NCBI GenBank assembly: GCA_020633295.1
Contig: JACKDW010000002.1
Span: 992,001 to 1,056,000 of the forward strand
Reading direction: 5' to 3'
Source: Myxococcales bacterium
GTDB lineage: Bacteria > Myxococcota_A > Polyangia > Nannocystales > Nannocystaceae
DNA length: 64,000 nt
The position numbers and the translations under genes are program-made. The notes beneath the pieces were generated by a model. That model saw only the letters and a list, made by a program, of their open reading frames with translations, searched no databases and was not told the DNA's origin. Of this stretch, positions 52,977 through 61,787 are shown piece after piece (the first letter of the stretch is position 1; each line of letters starts with the position of its first letter).

Positions 52977-54743
52977 TCAGCGCGCCGCGTTTCCGTCACC
53001 GGAGTCCTCGCGCGGCCGGTTCTTTCGCGGGACCGCCTCGCCGGGCTGTCGCACCGCGAAGGCGGAGCCGAGCGTCGGTCTCCGGGGCTGACGCGAGTCC
53101 GTGATCTTCGGCGGCGCGAACACGGGTCGCCGTCCAGAGTCCGCGCTCGACGGCATGGGCGGCAACGCGGACGAGAGCTTGGACGAGCGCGCGCCGTCTG
53201 CCGGCGGCTTGCCGTTGCCCGGGGCGGAGCGGAACAGGCCCTTGTCGGGCGGCGGCGGAGCTGGCGGCGCGTAGGGTGAGCCGGAGTTCACGCGACGCAG
53301 GTCGCTCCCCTCGAGGATCGAGGGCGACTGCGCCGTCGCGTCGACGAGCGCGCTGCGCTGACTCGGCCGGGGCTCCGGCGCGTCGTCCTGCGACCCCGAC
53401 GTCCGCTCGGGAGCAAGCCCGATCAACTCGTCGTCGTCATCGATGTCGTCGTCGATGTCGTCGTCGATGTCGTCGTCGTCGTCGTCATCGATGTCATCGT
53501 CGTCATCAATGTCGTCGTCTTCCTCGCCATCGTCGATGTCCATCGCGAGGCCGAGCTCGTCATCATCGTCATCGTCGTCATCGTCGAGCTCGATGTCGAT
53601 CGCCGGCGCCGGCTTGGCTTCGGGGACCGCCTTGAGGTTCGTGAAGGTGCGCCGTCCGTGGGTGTCGTAGCTGACGGACTGCTTGTGAATGGGGCCGTCC
53701 AGCTCAATCGAGATGTTGGCCTGCTGGCGCGCCTCGGTCGGGTCCGCCCAGCCGCGCTTCTTGAGCGAGCGCCGCGCCTCCTTGGCCTTCTCGTCCTTGG
53801 CGGCCTCGACCTTCTCGCCGTCGCTCATGCCGTCGATGATGCCGCCGACGACCGCGTTGACCGCCGTCTCGCTGGTGACGACGATCGTCGTTCGACGCGA
53901 GCGCGCCCGTCGCTCGCGCCGGAGCTGGGCCTCGATCACGCGCCGGTGCTTGTGGCGCCCGCGACGAACCAGGTCGTCAACGACCGGGTCGGGATCCTCC
54001 TGCAGGTAGATCTGCGCGCGCTCGAGCATCTCGGAGGCCTTGTCGACCTTCTCGAGCTGCAGCAGCGCGACGGCGTGAGCGGCGACGAGCCGCGGGTGAT
54101 CGCCGATCGTCTTGCGCGCGGCCTCGATGTACGCGAGCGCCTGCCGGGCCTTCTTCTCGCTCGTCGTCAGCAGGACGATCGCGAGATCGAGCTGGTCCCG
54201 CGGACCGACGAGCTTGGCCTTGAGCAGCTTGTTGAGCAGCCGGCGCGCGTTCTTGCGATCACCGGCGACGACGAGCGCGTGCGCCTGCGCGCTGACCAGC
54301 ATGACCGCGTCTGGCTGTCGGCACAGGCGCGCGGTCTCGGCGAACGCACGCGCCGCCGCCTTGCCGTCCCCGAGCTTGAGGTGAAGTCGCGCCTCCTGCA
54401 GCGTCACCCAGGCGTAGGGCGCGAACAGGCTGACGAGCGGGCGGCCGCGGAGCGTCCGCAGGAGCGAGCCTGCGCGACGTCGGCTCGCGCCCTCGATCGT
54501 TCGACCGATCTTCTCGAGCGCGTTTTGAGTCACCGCCGGGATCAGCACCCAGAGCAGCAGCCCGGCGCCGATCAGGCTCATCTTCGCGGCCGTCGAGTCG
54601 GCCGTGAGACCGATGACCGCGAACGCGAGCGGTACACCATAGTGAAGGACTCGCCCTGGCCCCGGTCGCCCGCTCCGCATCCAGAGATGCGGCGGGACCA
54701 CGACCGGCGGCAGCTCGCCCTTCCTGGAGATCGGCGAAGGCAC
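52977..54743 (-). CDS. Membrane TPR-like protein with long acidic disordered tail
   Basis: 588 residues from GTG 54743 (an ATG at 54680 is the alternative; coding bias begins near the GTG). Two hydrophobic segments (GVPLAFAVIGLTA and LIGAGLLLWVLIPAV) are near the N-terminus. Residues ~80-270 are helical repeats of the TPR type (HLKLGDGKAAARAFAETARL, LVVAGDRKNARRLLNKLL, LLQLEKVDKASEMLERAQIYL). The second half is disordered: a basic stretch, then ~50 Asp residues with Ile (DDDDIDDDDD-type runs, coded by GAT/GAC triplet repeats near 53425-53600) and a Pro/Ser/Arg tail. It is divergent from the dynamin-like gene group, 114 bases apart, and may be functionally related to it. Confidence 0.75.
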   Translation of the reverse strand: MPSPISRKGELPPVVVPPHLWMRSGRPGPGRVLHYGVPLAFAVIGLTADSTAAKMSLIGAGLLLWVLIPAVTQNALEKIGRTIEGASRRRAGSLLRTLRGRPLVSLFAPYAWVTLQEARLHLKLGDGKAAARAFAETARLCRQPDAVMLVSAQAHALVVAGDRKNARRLLNKLLKAKLVGPRDQLDLAIVLLTTSEKKARQALAYIEAARKTIGDHPRLVAAHAVALLQLEKVDKASEMLERAQIYLQEDPDPVVDDLVRRGRHKHRRVIEAQLRRERRARSRRTTIVVTSETAVNAVVGGIIDGMSDGEKVEAAKDEKAKEARRSLKKRGWADPTEARQQANISIELDGPIHKQSVSYDTHGRRTFTNLKAVPEAKPAPAIDIELDDDDDDDDDELGLAMDIDDGEEDDDIDDDDDIDDDDDDDIDDDIDDDIDDDDELIGLAPERTSGSQDDAPEPRPSQRSALVDATAQSPSILEGSDLRRVNSGSPYAPPAPPPPDKGLFRSAPGNGKPPADGARSSKLSSALPPMPSSADSGRRPVFAPPKITDSRQPRRPTLGSAFAVRQPGEAVPRKNRPREDSGDGNAAR

Positions 54744-54857
54744 GTTCGAAGGCGGGCATACCGACAATGACGCGCCCCTGCAAGCGAGTTTGCAGGTCGC
54801 GTCTGGGATTTTGCGCCGCGGACGACAGATCGGGAACGCGACTGCTAAACTTGCCGA

Positions 54858-55784
54858 GTGGACGCTCCTGCATCTTCGGAAGCCGAATCCTCGGGCGCGC
54901 CGATCGACCTCGGGCGGTTCGTGCAACGCCGTCAGCTCGCCTCGTACGAGCAAGATATGGCGCGAGCGAGCTACGCCTACGGGGTTGATGTTCGCCGCGC
55001 GCGATGGTTCGCCAACTCCTCGCTGAGCCAGACCGCGATGCGTGCGATCGAGCTTCGTTGGCACAAGCTCGTGGCCAAGCTGACCCCGCACGAGCTCGCG
55101 TACCCCGATGATCCCGAGGTGACGCCGCTGCTCGACGAGGTGTCCGCGCTCGCGCACTTGCTGCATATGCGCCCGCCGGGCGTCCGGCTGCTCACGCCCG
55201 ACGCGCGGACGAGCGGCGACTGGGGCCTCGCTACCCCCATGGGGAACGTGCGCGGCAGCGAGGATTGGCTGGTCCTCGACGCGGAGGGGCTGCGCGCGCA
55301 GCCGCCCGGCGAACGAGCGTTTTTGCTCGGCGCCGCGATGGGTCACCTGCAGTGCGGGCACGGCCCGATCTTCGTCAGTCACTTCGTCGGTCACCGCGCG
55401 GGCGGCGGACGACTGATCCGCCGTCTGCTCACGCCGTGGACGTCGCTGGCGGTGTTCTCGGCGGACCGCGCCGGGCTCTTGGCGGCCGGCGGGCTCGAGC
55501 CCGCGCTCATGGGGTTGGGCACGGCGGCGGCCGAGCGCGTCTCCTGGTACCCGAACTTCGCGCCGCTGCACCAGCGCCGGCAGGCGCTCGAGGACTTCGA
55601 CCGCTCGCGCGTTGCCGCGCGCGTGCGCACCCGGGTCGCGCTCGCGCGCGCGCGCGTGAACCTCTACAACAAGCAGACGGACGATGAGGCTGGCGACACC
55701 CGGGTCCCGCGCGGGGTCCCGGAGGACGCCTGGCCGCTCGCTCGCTGCGACCAGCGGCTGACGCGACGGCTGCGCCTGCTGTGA
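54858..55784 (+). CDS. M48-like metallopeptidase homologue with lost catalytic residues
   Basis: 308 residues, GTG start. The pattern RAFLLGAAMGHLQCGH aligns with the M48 zinc motif, where LGHELGHIxCGH is expected: the first His and the catalytic Glu are both Ala, and only the second His and the GH remain. About 40 residues later TSLAVFSADRAGLLAAGG matches the second M48 block (SRxxExxADxxG), with the metal-binding Glu also changed (VFSADR). The rest is helical. No signal or membrane segment is seen. It is thus probably a pseudo-enzyme acting as a binding protein. It is followed after 58 bases by a dynamin-like GTPase gene on the same strand. Confidence 0.72.
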   Translation: MDAPASSEAESSGAPIDLGRFVQRRQLASYEQDMARASYAYGVDVRRARWFANSSLSQTAMRAIELRWHKLVAKLTPHELAYPDDPEVTPLLDEVSALAHLLHMRPPGVRLLTPDARTSGDWGLATPMGNVRGSEDWLVLDAEGLRAQPPGERAFLLGAAMGHLQCGHGPIFVSHFVGHRAGGGRLIRRLLTPWTSLAVFSADRAGLLAAGGLEPALMGLGTAAAERVSWYPNFAPLHQRRQALEDFDRSRVAARVRTRVALARARVNLYNKQTDDEAGDTRVPRGVPEDAWPLARCDQRLTRRLRLL

Positions 55785-55842
55785 CGGCCGGCCCCCCGCT
55801 CGCGCGCCCACAGAGAACCTGAACTCGGAGACATAGGATTCG

Positions 55843-57642
55843 ATGGAAGCCCAGAGCACCCTCGGCGAAGTCACCCACGAGCTGTCCTCGATCGCCAACG
55901 CGCTCGGCCTCGAGGCGCTCGCCCGCCGCATCGAGGAGGACTCCCACCGCCGCCTCGAGCTCGCGACGCTGCGGGTCGCCGTGCTCGGCGAGATCAAGCA
56001 CGGCAAGAGCTCGCTGATCAACGCGCTGCTCGGCAGCGCGGTCGTGCCGACCGGCGTCACGCCGACCACGGGCGCCGCGGTGGAGATCGTCCGCGGCGAG
56101 CCGGGCTTCTGGCTCGTCGACGCGGCCGAGCAGGAGGAGCCCGCCCGCGAGGAGGTCGACGCCGACCGCTTCAAGCGGCTCGCCCGCGGCAAGGAGCAGG
56201 TCCCGGGCCGCGCGATCCAGGCGACCTCGGACGCCGAGTCGCTGCTGCCCGGCATGGAGATCGTCGACACGCCGGGGATCAACGACATCGACGTCGCGCG
56301 CGGACACTCGAGCCGCCGCGAGCTGCCGCGCGGCGACGTGCTGCTGTTCGTGCTCGACGCGACGCAGGCGCTCAACCGCACCGAGATGAGCTACCTGCGC
56401 GACGCGGTGGTCGCGGTCGGCGGCACGGGCAAGACGGGCGCGGCGATCCTGATCGCGCTCAACCGCATTGACCTGATCCCCGAGCGCGACCGCAGCCTCG
56501 TGCGCGAGCACGTGCTGCGCGAGCTGAAGACGATCATCCCCGACGTCGAGGTGTTCGAAACCAACGCGCGCCTGGGGCTCAAGCAGCCTGACAGCGACAC
56601 CCACGGCGTGCGCGAGGTCGCGCGCCTGCGCGCGCGCCTGCGCGCGCTGCACGAGGGTCGACGCTCGACGCTCCCCCGGCGCACGCGCACGGGCCTGCTC
56701 CGCTACGCGCGCCTGCTCGCCCAGAGCGCGTCGATTCAGCACCGCGCGCTCACGCTCGAGCTCGAGACGCTCCGCGCCGAGCGCGATGAGGTCAAGGCCG
56801 CGCTGACGCAGCACGCCCTCGACTTCGAGCAGCTCAAGGACATGATGTCGGAGACGCGCGCGAAGATCCTCGAGCAGAGCCGCGAGCGCCTCACGGTGTT
56901 CCACAAGGAGCTGCACGCCGAGGCCTTCGCCCAGCTCGAGCGCCCCGACCTCCGCGTCATCGCGCACAGCATCCCCGGCGCGATCCAGGACTCGATCATG
57001 CACTTCGCCCACGCGGAGGGCGAGCGAGTCCGCTTCGCGCTCGACGCCCTCACGCGCGAGGTGCTCCGCACCCACGGCGCGCTCACGCGCAAGCGCCTGC
57101 GCAACGCGGCGCTGCGCTTCGGCTTCCGCGGCACCGAGGTGCACTTCGAACCGCCCTCGGTCGCGGTCGAGGTCGGCATGCTGACGGTCGGCATCGTGGG
57201 CACCGCGATCGCGTACTTCGGCAACTTCATCGCCGGCATGCTCGTGACCATCGCCGGCCCGCTCGCGACGATGGCGCTGCGCGAGCGCTCGGTTCGCGAG
57301 CTGCGCGCGTCGGCCGAGCGCTCGATCCCCGACGCGCTCCACACGAGCATCACCAGCCTCGACCAGGCGCTGACCCACGTCGTCGATGAGCACGTCGACG
57401 CGCTCGGGGAGCACTTGGTGCTCGCCAACGCCGAGCTCGGGCAGCAGCTCACGGCGCTGCTCGATCGCGCCAATGACGTCCTGTCGCGCAGCGCGAGCGC
57501 GGACGGAGCCGAGGGCGGCTACCGCGAGGCGCCCCCGGAGGATCGGCGCTCGCTGCAGGACTCCCGCGTCGAGCTCGCGCGCCTCGAGCAGCGCGTCGAG
57601 GCGCTGTCACGCCAGCTGGCGGCCATGCCCATCGCGTCCTGA
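55843..57642 (+). CDS. Dynamin-like GTPase with membrane-inserting segment
   Basis: 599 residues. GTPase motifs: G1 GEIKHGKSS (49-57), G2 threonines in GVTPTTGA (~71-78), G3 DTPGIND (142-148), G4 NRID (207-210). After the GTPase domain comes a long helical stalk (LETLRAERDEVKAALTQHALDFEQLKDMMSETRAKIL, in part). Near ~444-480 is a hydrophobic hairpin (VGMLTVGIVGTAIAYFG, FIAGMLVTIAGPLATMA) like the paddle of bacterial dynamin-like proteins. The C-terminal helix is again coiled-coil. This is the layout of bacterial dynamin-like proteins that bind and remodel membranes. It is followed by a second dynamin-like gene after 131 bases. Confidence 0.87.
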   Translation: MEAQSTLGEVTHELSSIANALGLEALARRIEEDSHRRLELATLRVAVLGEIKHGKSSLINALLGSAVVPTGVTPTTGAAVEIVRGEPGFWLVDAAEQEEPAREEVDADRFKRLARGKEQVPGRAIQATSDAESLLPGMEIVDTPGINDIDVARGHSSRRELPRGDVLLFVLDATQALNRTEMSYLRDAVVAVGGTGKTGAAILIALNRIDLIPERDRSLVREHVLRELKTIIPDVEVFETNARLGLKQPDSDTHGVREVARLRARLRALHEGRRSTLPRRTRTGLLRYARLLAQSASIQHRALTLELETLRAERDEVKAALTQHALDFEQLKDMMSETRAKILEQSRERLTVFHKELHAEAFAQLERPDLRVIAHSIPGAIQDSIMHFAHAEGERVRFALDALTREVLRTHGALTRKRLRNAALRFGFRGTEVHFEPPSVAVEVGMLTVGIVGTAIAYFGNFIAGMLVTIAGPLATMALRERSVRELRASAERSIPDALHTSITSLDQALTHVVDEHVDALGEHLVLANAELGQQLTALLDRANDVLSRSASADGAEGGYREAPPEDRRSLQDSRVELARLEQRVEALSRQLAAMPIAS

Positions 57643-57773
57643 TCCGCGCACGCTGAACCGAGAACCCCGGCGTACCTTCCCCATCTTCCTCTACCTCCTC
57701 TACCTCCGCGTTTTTTAAAGCACCTGGCGCGCGCGCGTCGACGCGGCCGCGCACGAGCGAGGCGAACTGGACC

Positions 57774-60700
57774 ATGACGAGCACGAGCGACCCCCACGGC
57801 GAAGCTGGCGAACGACGCGCAGCGACCGGCTCTGACGCCTCCGATCCGGAGCGCCTCGAGGAGCTCAAGCGGAGCCTCCGCGACGACGACCATGACTCCG
57901 ACGCGCGCGCCGACGCGGCTGAGGACGAGGACGGCGACGGAGAGGACGAAGACTCGATCGCGGACAACACGGTCAGCACGCTGCGCAGCTTCGGCTCGAC
58001 GCTCGGCGGCTGGGCCAAGCGGGTGGGCTCGTTGATCAGCGAGGTCTCGACCGGGCAGCCGACGATCCCCGAGGCCGTCCGCGCGCCGCTCGAGACGATC
58101 CGGACGCTGCGCCTGCGCGGGCAGCTCACCGACGCGCGCGTCCGCCTCGAGCGCCTGCGCAAGGCGCACCCGGAGCTCCCGGCCGTGACCGCGAGCCTCG
58201 GGCTCACGCTCGCGCTACAAGCTGTCCTGGAGGACACGGGCTTCGGCGAGCTCAACGAGCTCGTCGAGTCGCTCGCCGGTCAGCGGCGCAAGCCGCCGTT
58301 CTTCCCGCTGCTCTCCGCGTCGCGCCGGTTCGTGCGCGGCGAGCACGAGGACGCGATCGACGACCTCCGCCGCAACATCCGGCGCACGGGCGAGCTGCCC
58401 GAGCCGCTCGCCGACGAGTACCGCTTCTTCGGTCACCTGCTCGGGACCATGACCCAGGCGCGCCGCGGACGAAATGACCGCGCGCTGCTCGAGCTCCACC
58501 GGGCGCGCGTCGAGCTCCCCGAGGACGCGGGCCCGACGATCCGGCAGCAGCTGATGCTGGTCGGCGTGCGCATCATGCTCGCCGAGGATCACCTCGACGA
58601 GGCCGCCGCGTGGCTGCGCGCGACGATCAACGCCGAGCGCGAGCGCGCGAGCGCCACCGGCCCGGCGCCCGCGGACCCGCGCGAGCTCAACACCACCGCG
58701 ACGGCGCGCGCCTGGCTGGCGCGCACGCTCTCGGCCATGGGCGACCGCGCCGGCGCGATCGAGCTCGTCGACGAGCTCGGCGACGAGCCCGTGTGGAACG
58801 AGACGCGGCTGCGCGTCGCGCTGTGCGTCGGGCCCGATGACGCCGCGCGCACGCTCGCGCTGCGCTACCTCCAGGCCGCGCCCGCGAGCTGGGTGCGGCA
58901 GCGGCTGTGGGCGCTGACCGAGCTCGCCCACGCGACCGCCCGCAACACGCCGCTGCCGGACGCGACGCGCGCCGCGATCGTGCAGGCGATCATCCAGGCG
59001 ACGACGAGCGCGCCCGCGGCCCAGCGCGACCGCTTCCTGCAGGAGCTCGCGCACGTCTCGCTCCGCGTCGAGTTGCTCGAAGGGACAGGCGTCGAGCTGA
59101 TCGACGCGCGCGTCAGCGAGGACCCCGACACCGCGACGGAGGAGCTGCGGGTCGCGCGGACGCGCATGGACCTCCGCGCCGCGAACCCGCGGGCGCGCGA
59201 GTTCTTCCTCGCCGGCCCGCCGCCGCAGTTCCGCGCGCAGCCCGATCTCGGCGCGCCGCTCGGGCCCGACGAGGTGTCGCCGCTGCGCGACCCGGCGACG
59301 CGCATGACGACGCTGCGCGGGCAGATCGCGCTGGCGACCGCCGAGCACTGCATCCGCGAGGGCAACGGCGACACCGCGCAGGAGTTCCTGGTCGAGGCGC
59401 TCTCGGAGGCGCCGCGCCTGCAGGCCGCGCGCGAGCTGCTGGCCGAGCTCGGCGCGCCGGTCACCGGAGCGCGCCTCGAGGATCTGCTCGGGACCGCGAC
59501 GCGCGTGCTCGCCCAGGTCCCCAACCACGTGCTCGGCGTCCCGCTCACCGGGGTTCAGGACGCGCTCTCGGGCGTGATCGCGGCGCGCGAGCGGCTCGCG
59601 AGGCCGCTGACGATCGCGATCATGGGCGAGTTCTCCTCGGGCAAGAGCACCTTCGTCAACGCGCTGCTCGGCGAGGCCATCGCGCCGATGGGCGTGCTGC
59701 CGACGACCTCGACGATCAACGTGTTCCGTCGGGGGCCGAGCGGCGGCGCGCGGGTGCACTACCGCGACGGCAGCATCTCGACGCTCGCGCGCGATCAGGT
59801 GCAGCCCTTCCTCCACGGGCTCGACGACGTGGAGGCCAGCCGGATCCGGCACATGGAGATCGAGCGCACCGGCGCGCACATGGGCGACGCCGCGGTCGTC
59901 GACACGCCGGGGCTCAACGCGCTCGACGGCTTCCACGAGCGCGTGGCCCGGGATTTCATCGAGGAGTCCGACGCGGTGGTCTGGATCTTCTCCGCGACCC
60001 GCGGCGGCGCGGCCTCGGAGGCCGGCATGCTCAACAGCATGCGCGCCGACGGCCGCCAGGTGCTCGGCATCGTCAACAAGGTCGACACGCTCGAGGACGA
60101 CGAGCGCGAGGAGCTGTGCGAGTACATCCAGGAGCAGTTCGGCGACGTGCTCGTGGACGTGATCCCGGTGTGCGCGACCGAGGCGCTCGAGTACCGCGCG
60201 GCGCGAGCCGACACCGGGCGCGCGCAGGGCGACGACAAGGACCCCTTCGCCGCAGTCGAACACGGCCTCGAGGACAGGTTTCTGAAGCACGCGCGCCAGC
60301 TCAAGCGCAGCGTGACCAGCCGACGCCTGCGCGAGAACCTCACGCGCGCGCGCGCGTCGGTGCAGTCGGCCGTCGACTCGCTCGCGCGCCGGGCCGAGAC
60401 CGCCGAGCGCGACGACGGGGAGGAGCGCTCGGACATCTCGAACAAGCTGCGCGAGTTCGCCGACCGCGTGCACGACATCGTGCTCAACCTCGATGACCTG
60501 CTCACGCGCGAGGCGCTCGCGCTCGGCGTGCTCTCGAAGCGCGGCTCCGGTCGCGCCAAGCCGATGACCGAGCAGGATGACGCCTACCTGAACACGGTCC
60601 TGCGCGACGCGGCGCTGCGCGCCCTGCAGAGCGCGCTCGGCGAGCTCACCCGCGAGAGCGTCTCGCCGGTGCTGACGGACGTGCTCGGCGAGCGCCTGAT

Positions 60701-61010
60701 CCCGTGGGCCCACGGCTACCTCGAGAGCCTCGACGCGTCGGGGTTCTTCACCAAGGTGCTGCAGGAGCACGGCAAGACGCTCGCGCGCGGCGAGGCCGCG
60801 CTGCGCGAGCGCCTTCGAACGACGCTCGCGCCCATCGCCATGAGCTGGCGTCGCTTCGTACGCTCGCTCGACCGCGACCTCCGACGCGCGCTCGTCCAGC
60901 GGAGACGGCGCGCGGCTTCAGCGCCACGCGCCGAGATCCTCCGCCTGCAGACCACGGCGATCGCGAGCATTGACGCGCTGCTCGCTGGCCTCGATACAAT
61001 CGACCCGTGA
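57774..61010 (+). CDS. Dynamin-like GTPase with long helical-repeat N-terminal domain
   Basis: 1078 residues. The first ~60 residues are acidic and disordered. Residues ~95-560 are helical and TPR-like (LRGQLTDARVRLERLRKAHPEL, LDEAAAWLRATINAE, LATAEHCIREGNGDTAQEFLVEALSEAPRL). The GTPase domain begins at ~600: G1 GEFSSGKSTF (~619), PTTST for G2, G3 DTPGLNA (~710), G4 NKVDTL (~767). The C-terminal ~250 residues are helical without an obvious membrane segment, so it is probably the soluble member of the pair. A TPR-dynamin fusion is unusual. The stop overlaps the rnhB start (GTGA, 61007-61010). Confidence 0.85.
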   Translation: MTSTSDPHGEAGERRAATGSDASDPERLEELKRSLRDDDHDSDARADAAEDEDGDGEDEDSIADNTVSTLRSFGSTLGGWAKRVGSLISEVSTGQPTIPEAVRAPLETIRTLRLRGQLTDARVRLERLRKAHPELPAVTASLGLTLALQAVLEDTGFGELNELVESLAGQRRKPPFFPLLSASRRFVRGEHEDAIDDLRRNIRRTGELPEPLADEYRFFGHLLGTMTQARRGRNDRALLELHRARVELPEDAGPTIRQQLMLVGVRIMLAEDHLDEAAAWLRATINAERERASATGPAPADPRELNTTATARAWLARTLSAMGDRAGAIELVDELGDEPVWNETRLRVALCVGPDDAARTLALRYLQAAPASWVRQRLWALTELAHATARNTPLPDATRAAIVQAIIQATTSAPAAQRDRFLQELAHVSLRVELLEGTGVELIDARVSEDPDTATEELRVARTRMDLRAANPRAREFFLAGPPPQFRAQPDLGAPLGPDEVSPLRDPATRMTTLRGQIALATAEHCIREGNGDTAQEFLVEALSEAPRLQAARELLAELGAPVTGARLEDLLGTATRVLAQVPNHVLGVPLTGVQDALSGVIAARERLARPLTIAIMGEFSSGKSTFVNALLGEAIAPMGVLPTTSTINVFRRGPSGGARVHYRDGSISTLARDQVQPFLHGLDDVEASRIRHMEIERTGAHMGDAAVVDTPGLNALDGFHERVARDFIEESDAVVWIFSATRGGAASEAGMLNSMRADGRQVLGIVNKVDTLEDDEREELCEYIQEQFGDVLVDVIPVCATEALEYRAARADTGRAQGDDKDPFAAVEHGLEDRFLKHARQLKRSVTSRRLRENLTRARASVQSAVDSLARRAETAERDDGEERSDISNKLREFADRVHDIVLNLDDLLTREALALGVLSKRGSGRAKPMTEQDDAYLNTVLRDAALRALQSALGELTRESVSPVLTDVLGERLIPWAHGYLESLDASGFFTKVLQEHGKTLARGEAALRERLRTTLAPIAMSWRRFVRSLDRDLRRALVQRRRRAASAPRAEILRLQTTAIASIDALLAGLDTIDP

Positions 61011-61759
61011 GCGAGCAGCACGAGATCGCCCTCCCTGACGCGACGCGAGCCGAGGACGCGCTGTCGAGCGCTTGTCCCGACTCGAGCGCGCTCGCGGGCG
61101 ATCCGACGCTCGTCTACGGCGTCGACGAGGCGGGCCGCGGACCCTGGCTCGGGCCGATGGCGATGGCGGTCGTCGTCGTCAACAGCGTCAGCGCGCGGGC
61201 GCTCGAGCAGCTGGGCGTGCAGGACAGCAAGCGCTTCGGCTCGGACGCGCGCGGCCGCGCGAAGCGAGCCGAGCTCGCCGAGGCGATCCGCGCCTGCGTC
61301 GTCGACCATCGCTGCGCGCTGGTCGACGTCGAGGAGATCGACCAGCACACCTTCCGCGGGCAGCTCAACCACCTCGAGCGCCTCGTGGTCACGCGCCTGC
61401 TCGGCGCGCGCGAGCTCGCGGCCGAAGTCGACGCGCGGATCATCTGCGACGGCGCCCGACTGTTCAGCCCGTTGAAGCGGCGGTACCCCGGGCTCATCGC
61501 GGTCGACAAGGGCGAGAGCGCTCACGTCGCCGTGGCGGCCGCGTCGGTGCTGGCCAAGCACGCGCGCGACGAGGCCTTCGCCGCGATCGCGACGAAGTAC
61601 GAGCCCGAGTTCGGCCCGATCACCGGCGGCGGCTACGTCAACGCGGCGACGCGCGCCTTCCTGACGGCCTATGAGCAGCGCCACGGCGGGCTCCCGCCGG
61701 AGGCGCGCAAGAGCTGGGGCGCGCGCAAGCGCAAGCCCGAGCAGCTGCCGCTCGCGTGA
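61007..61759 (+). CDS. rnhB: Ribonuclease HII
   Basis: 250 residues, GTG start overlapping the upstream stop. The type 2 RNase H motifs are GVDEAGRGPWLGP (catalytic Asp-Glu), QDSKRFGS, ICDG and KGESAHVAVAAASVLAKHARD (late Asp). It cuts RNA in RNA-DNA hybrids and at single ribonucleotides. The N-terminal ~35 residues before the catalytic block are extra and charged. Translational coupling to a dynamin-like gene is odd for a housekeeping repair enzyme. A convergent ECF sigma gene ends 28 bases away. Confidence 0.9.
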   Translation: MSEQHEIALPDATRAEDALSSACPDSSALAGDPTLVYGVDEAGRGPWLGPMAMAVVVVNSVSARALEQLGVQDSKRFGSDARGRAKRAELAEAIRACVVDHRCALVDVEEIDQHTFRGQLNHLERLVVTRLLGARELAAEVDARIICDGARLFSPLKRRYPGLIAVDKGESAHVAVAAASVLAKHARDEAFAAIATKYEPEFGPITGGGYVNAATRAFLTAYEQRHGGLPPEARKSWGARKRKPEQLPLA

Positions 61760-61787
61760 ACGAAGGGACAGGCGCTCCTGCGCGTGT

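Noticed and set aside
55507..57414. 635-codon frame antisense to the first dynamin-like gene
   Set aside because: Composition artefact opposite a clear GTPase.
58215..60770. 851-codon frame antisense to the second dynamin-like gene
   Set aside because: No motif; the plus strand has intact G1, G3 and G4 motifs.
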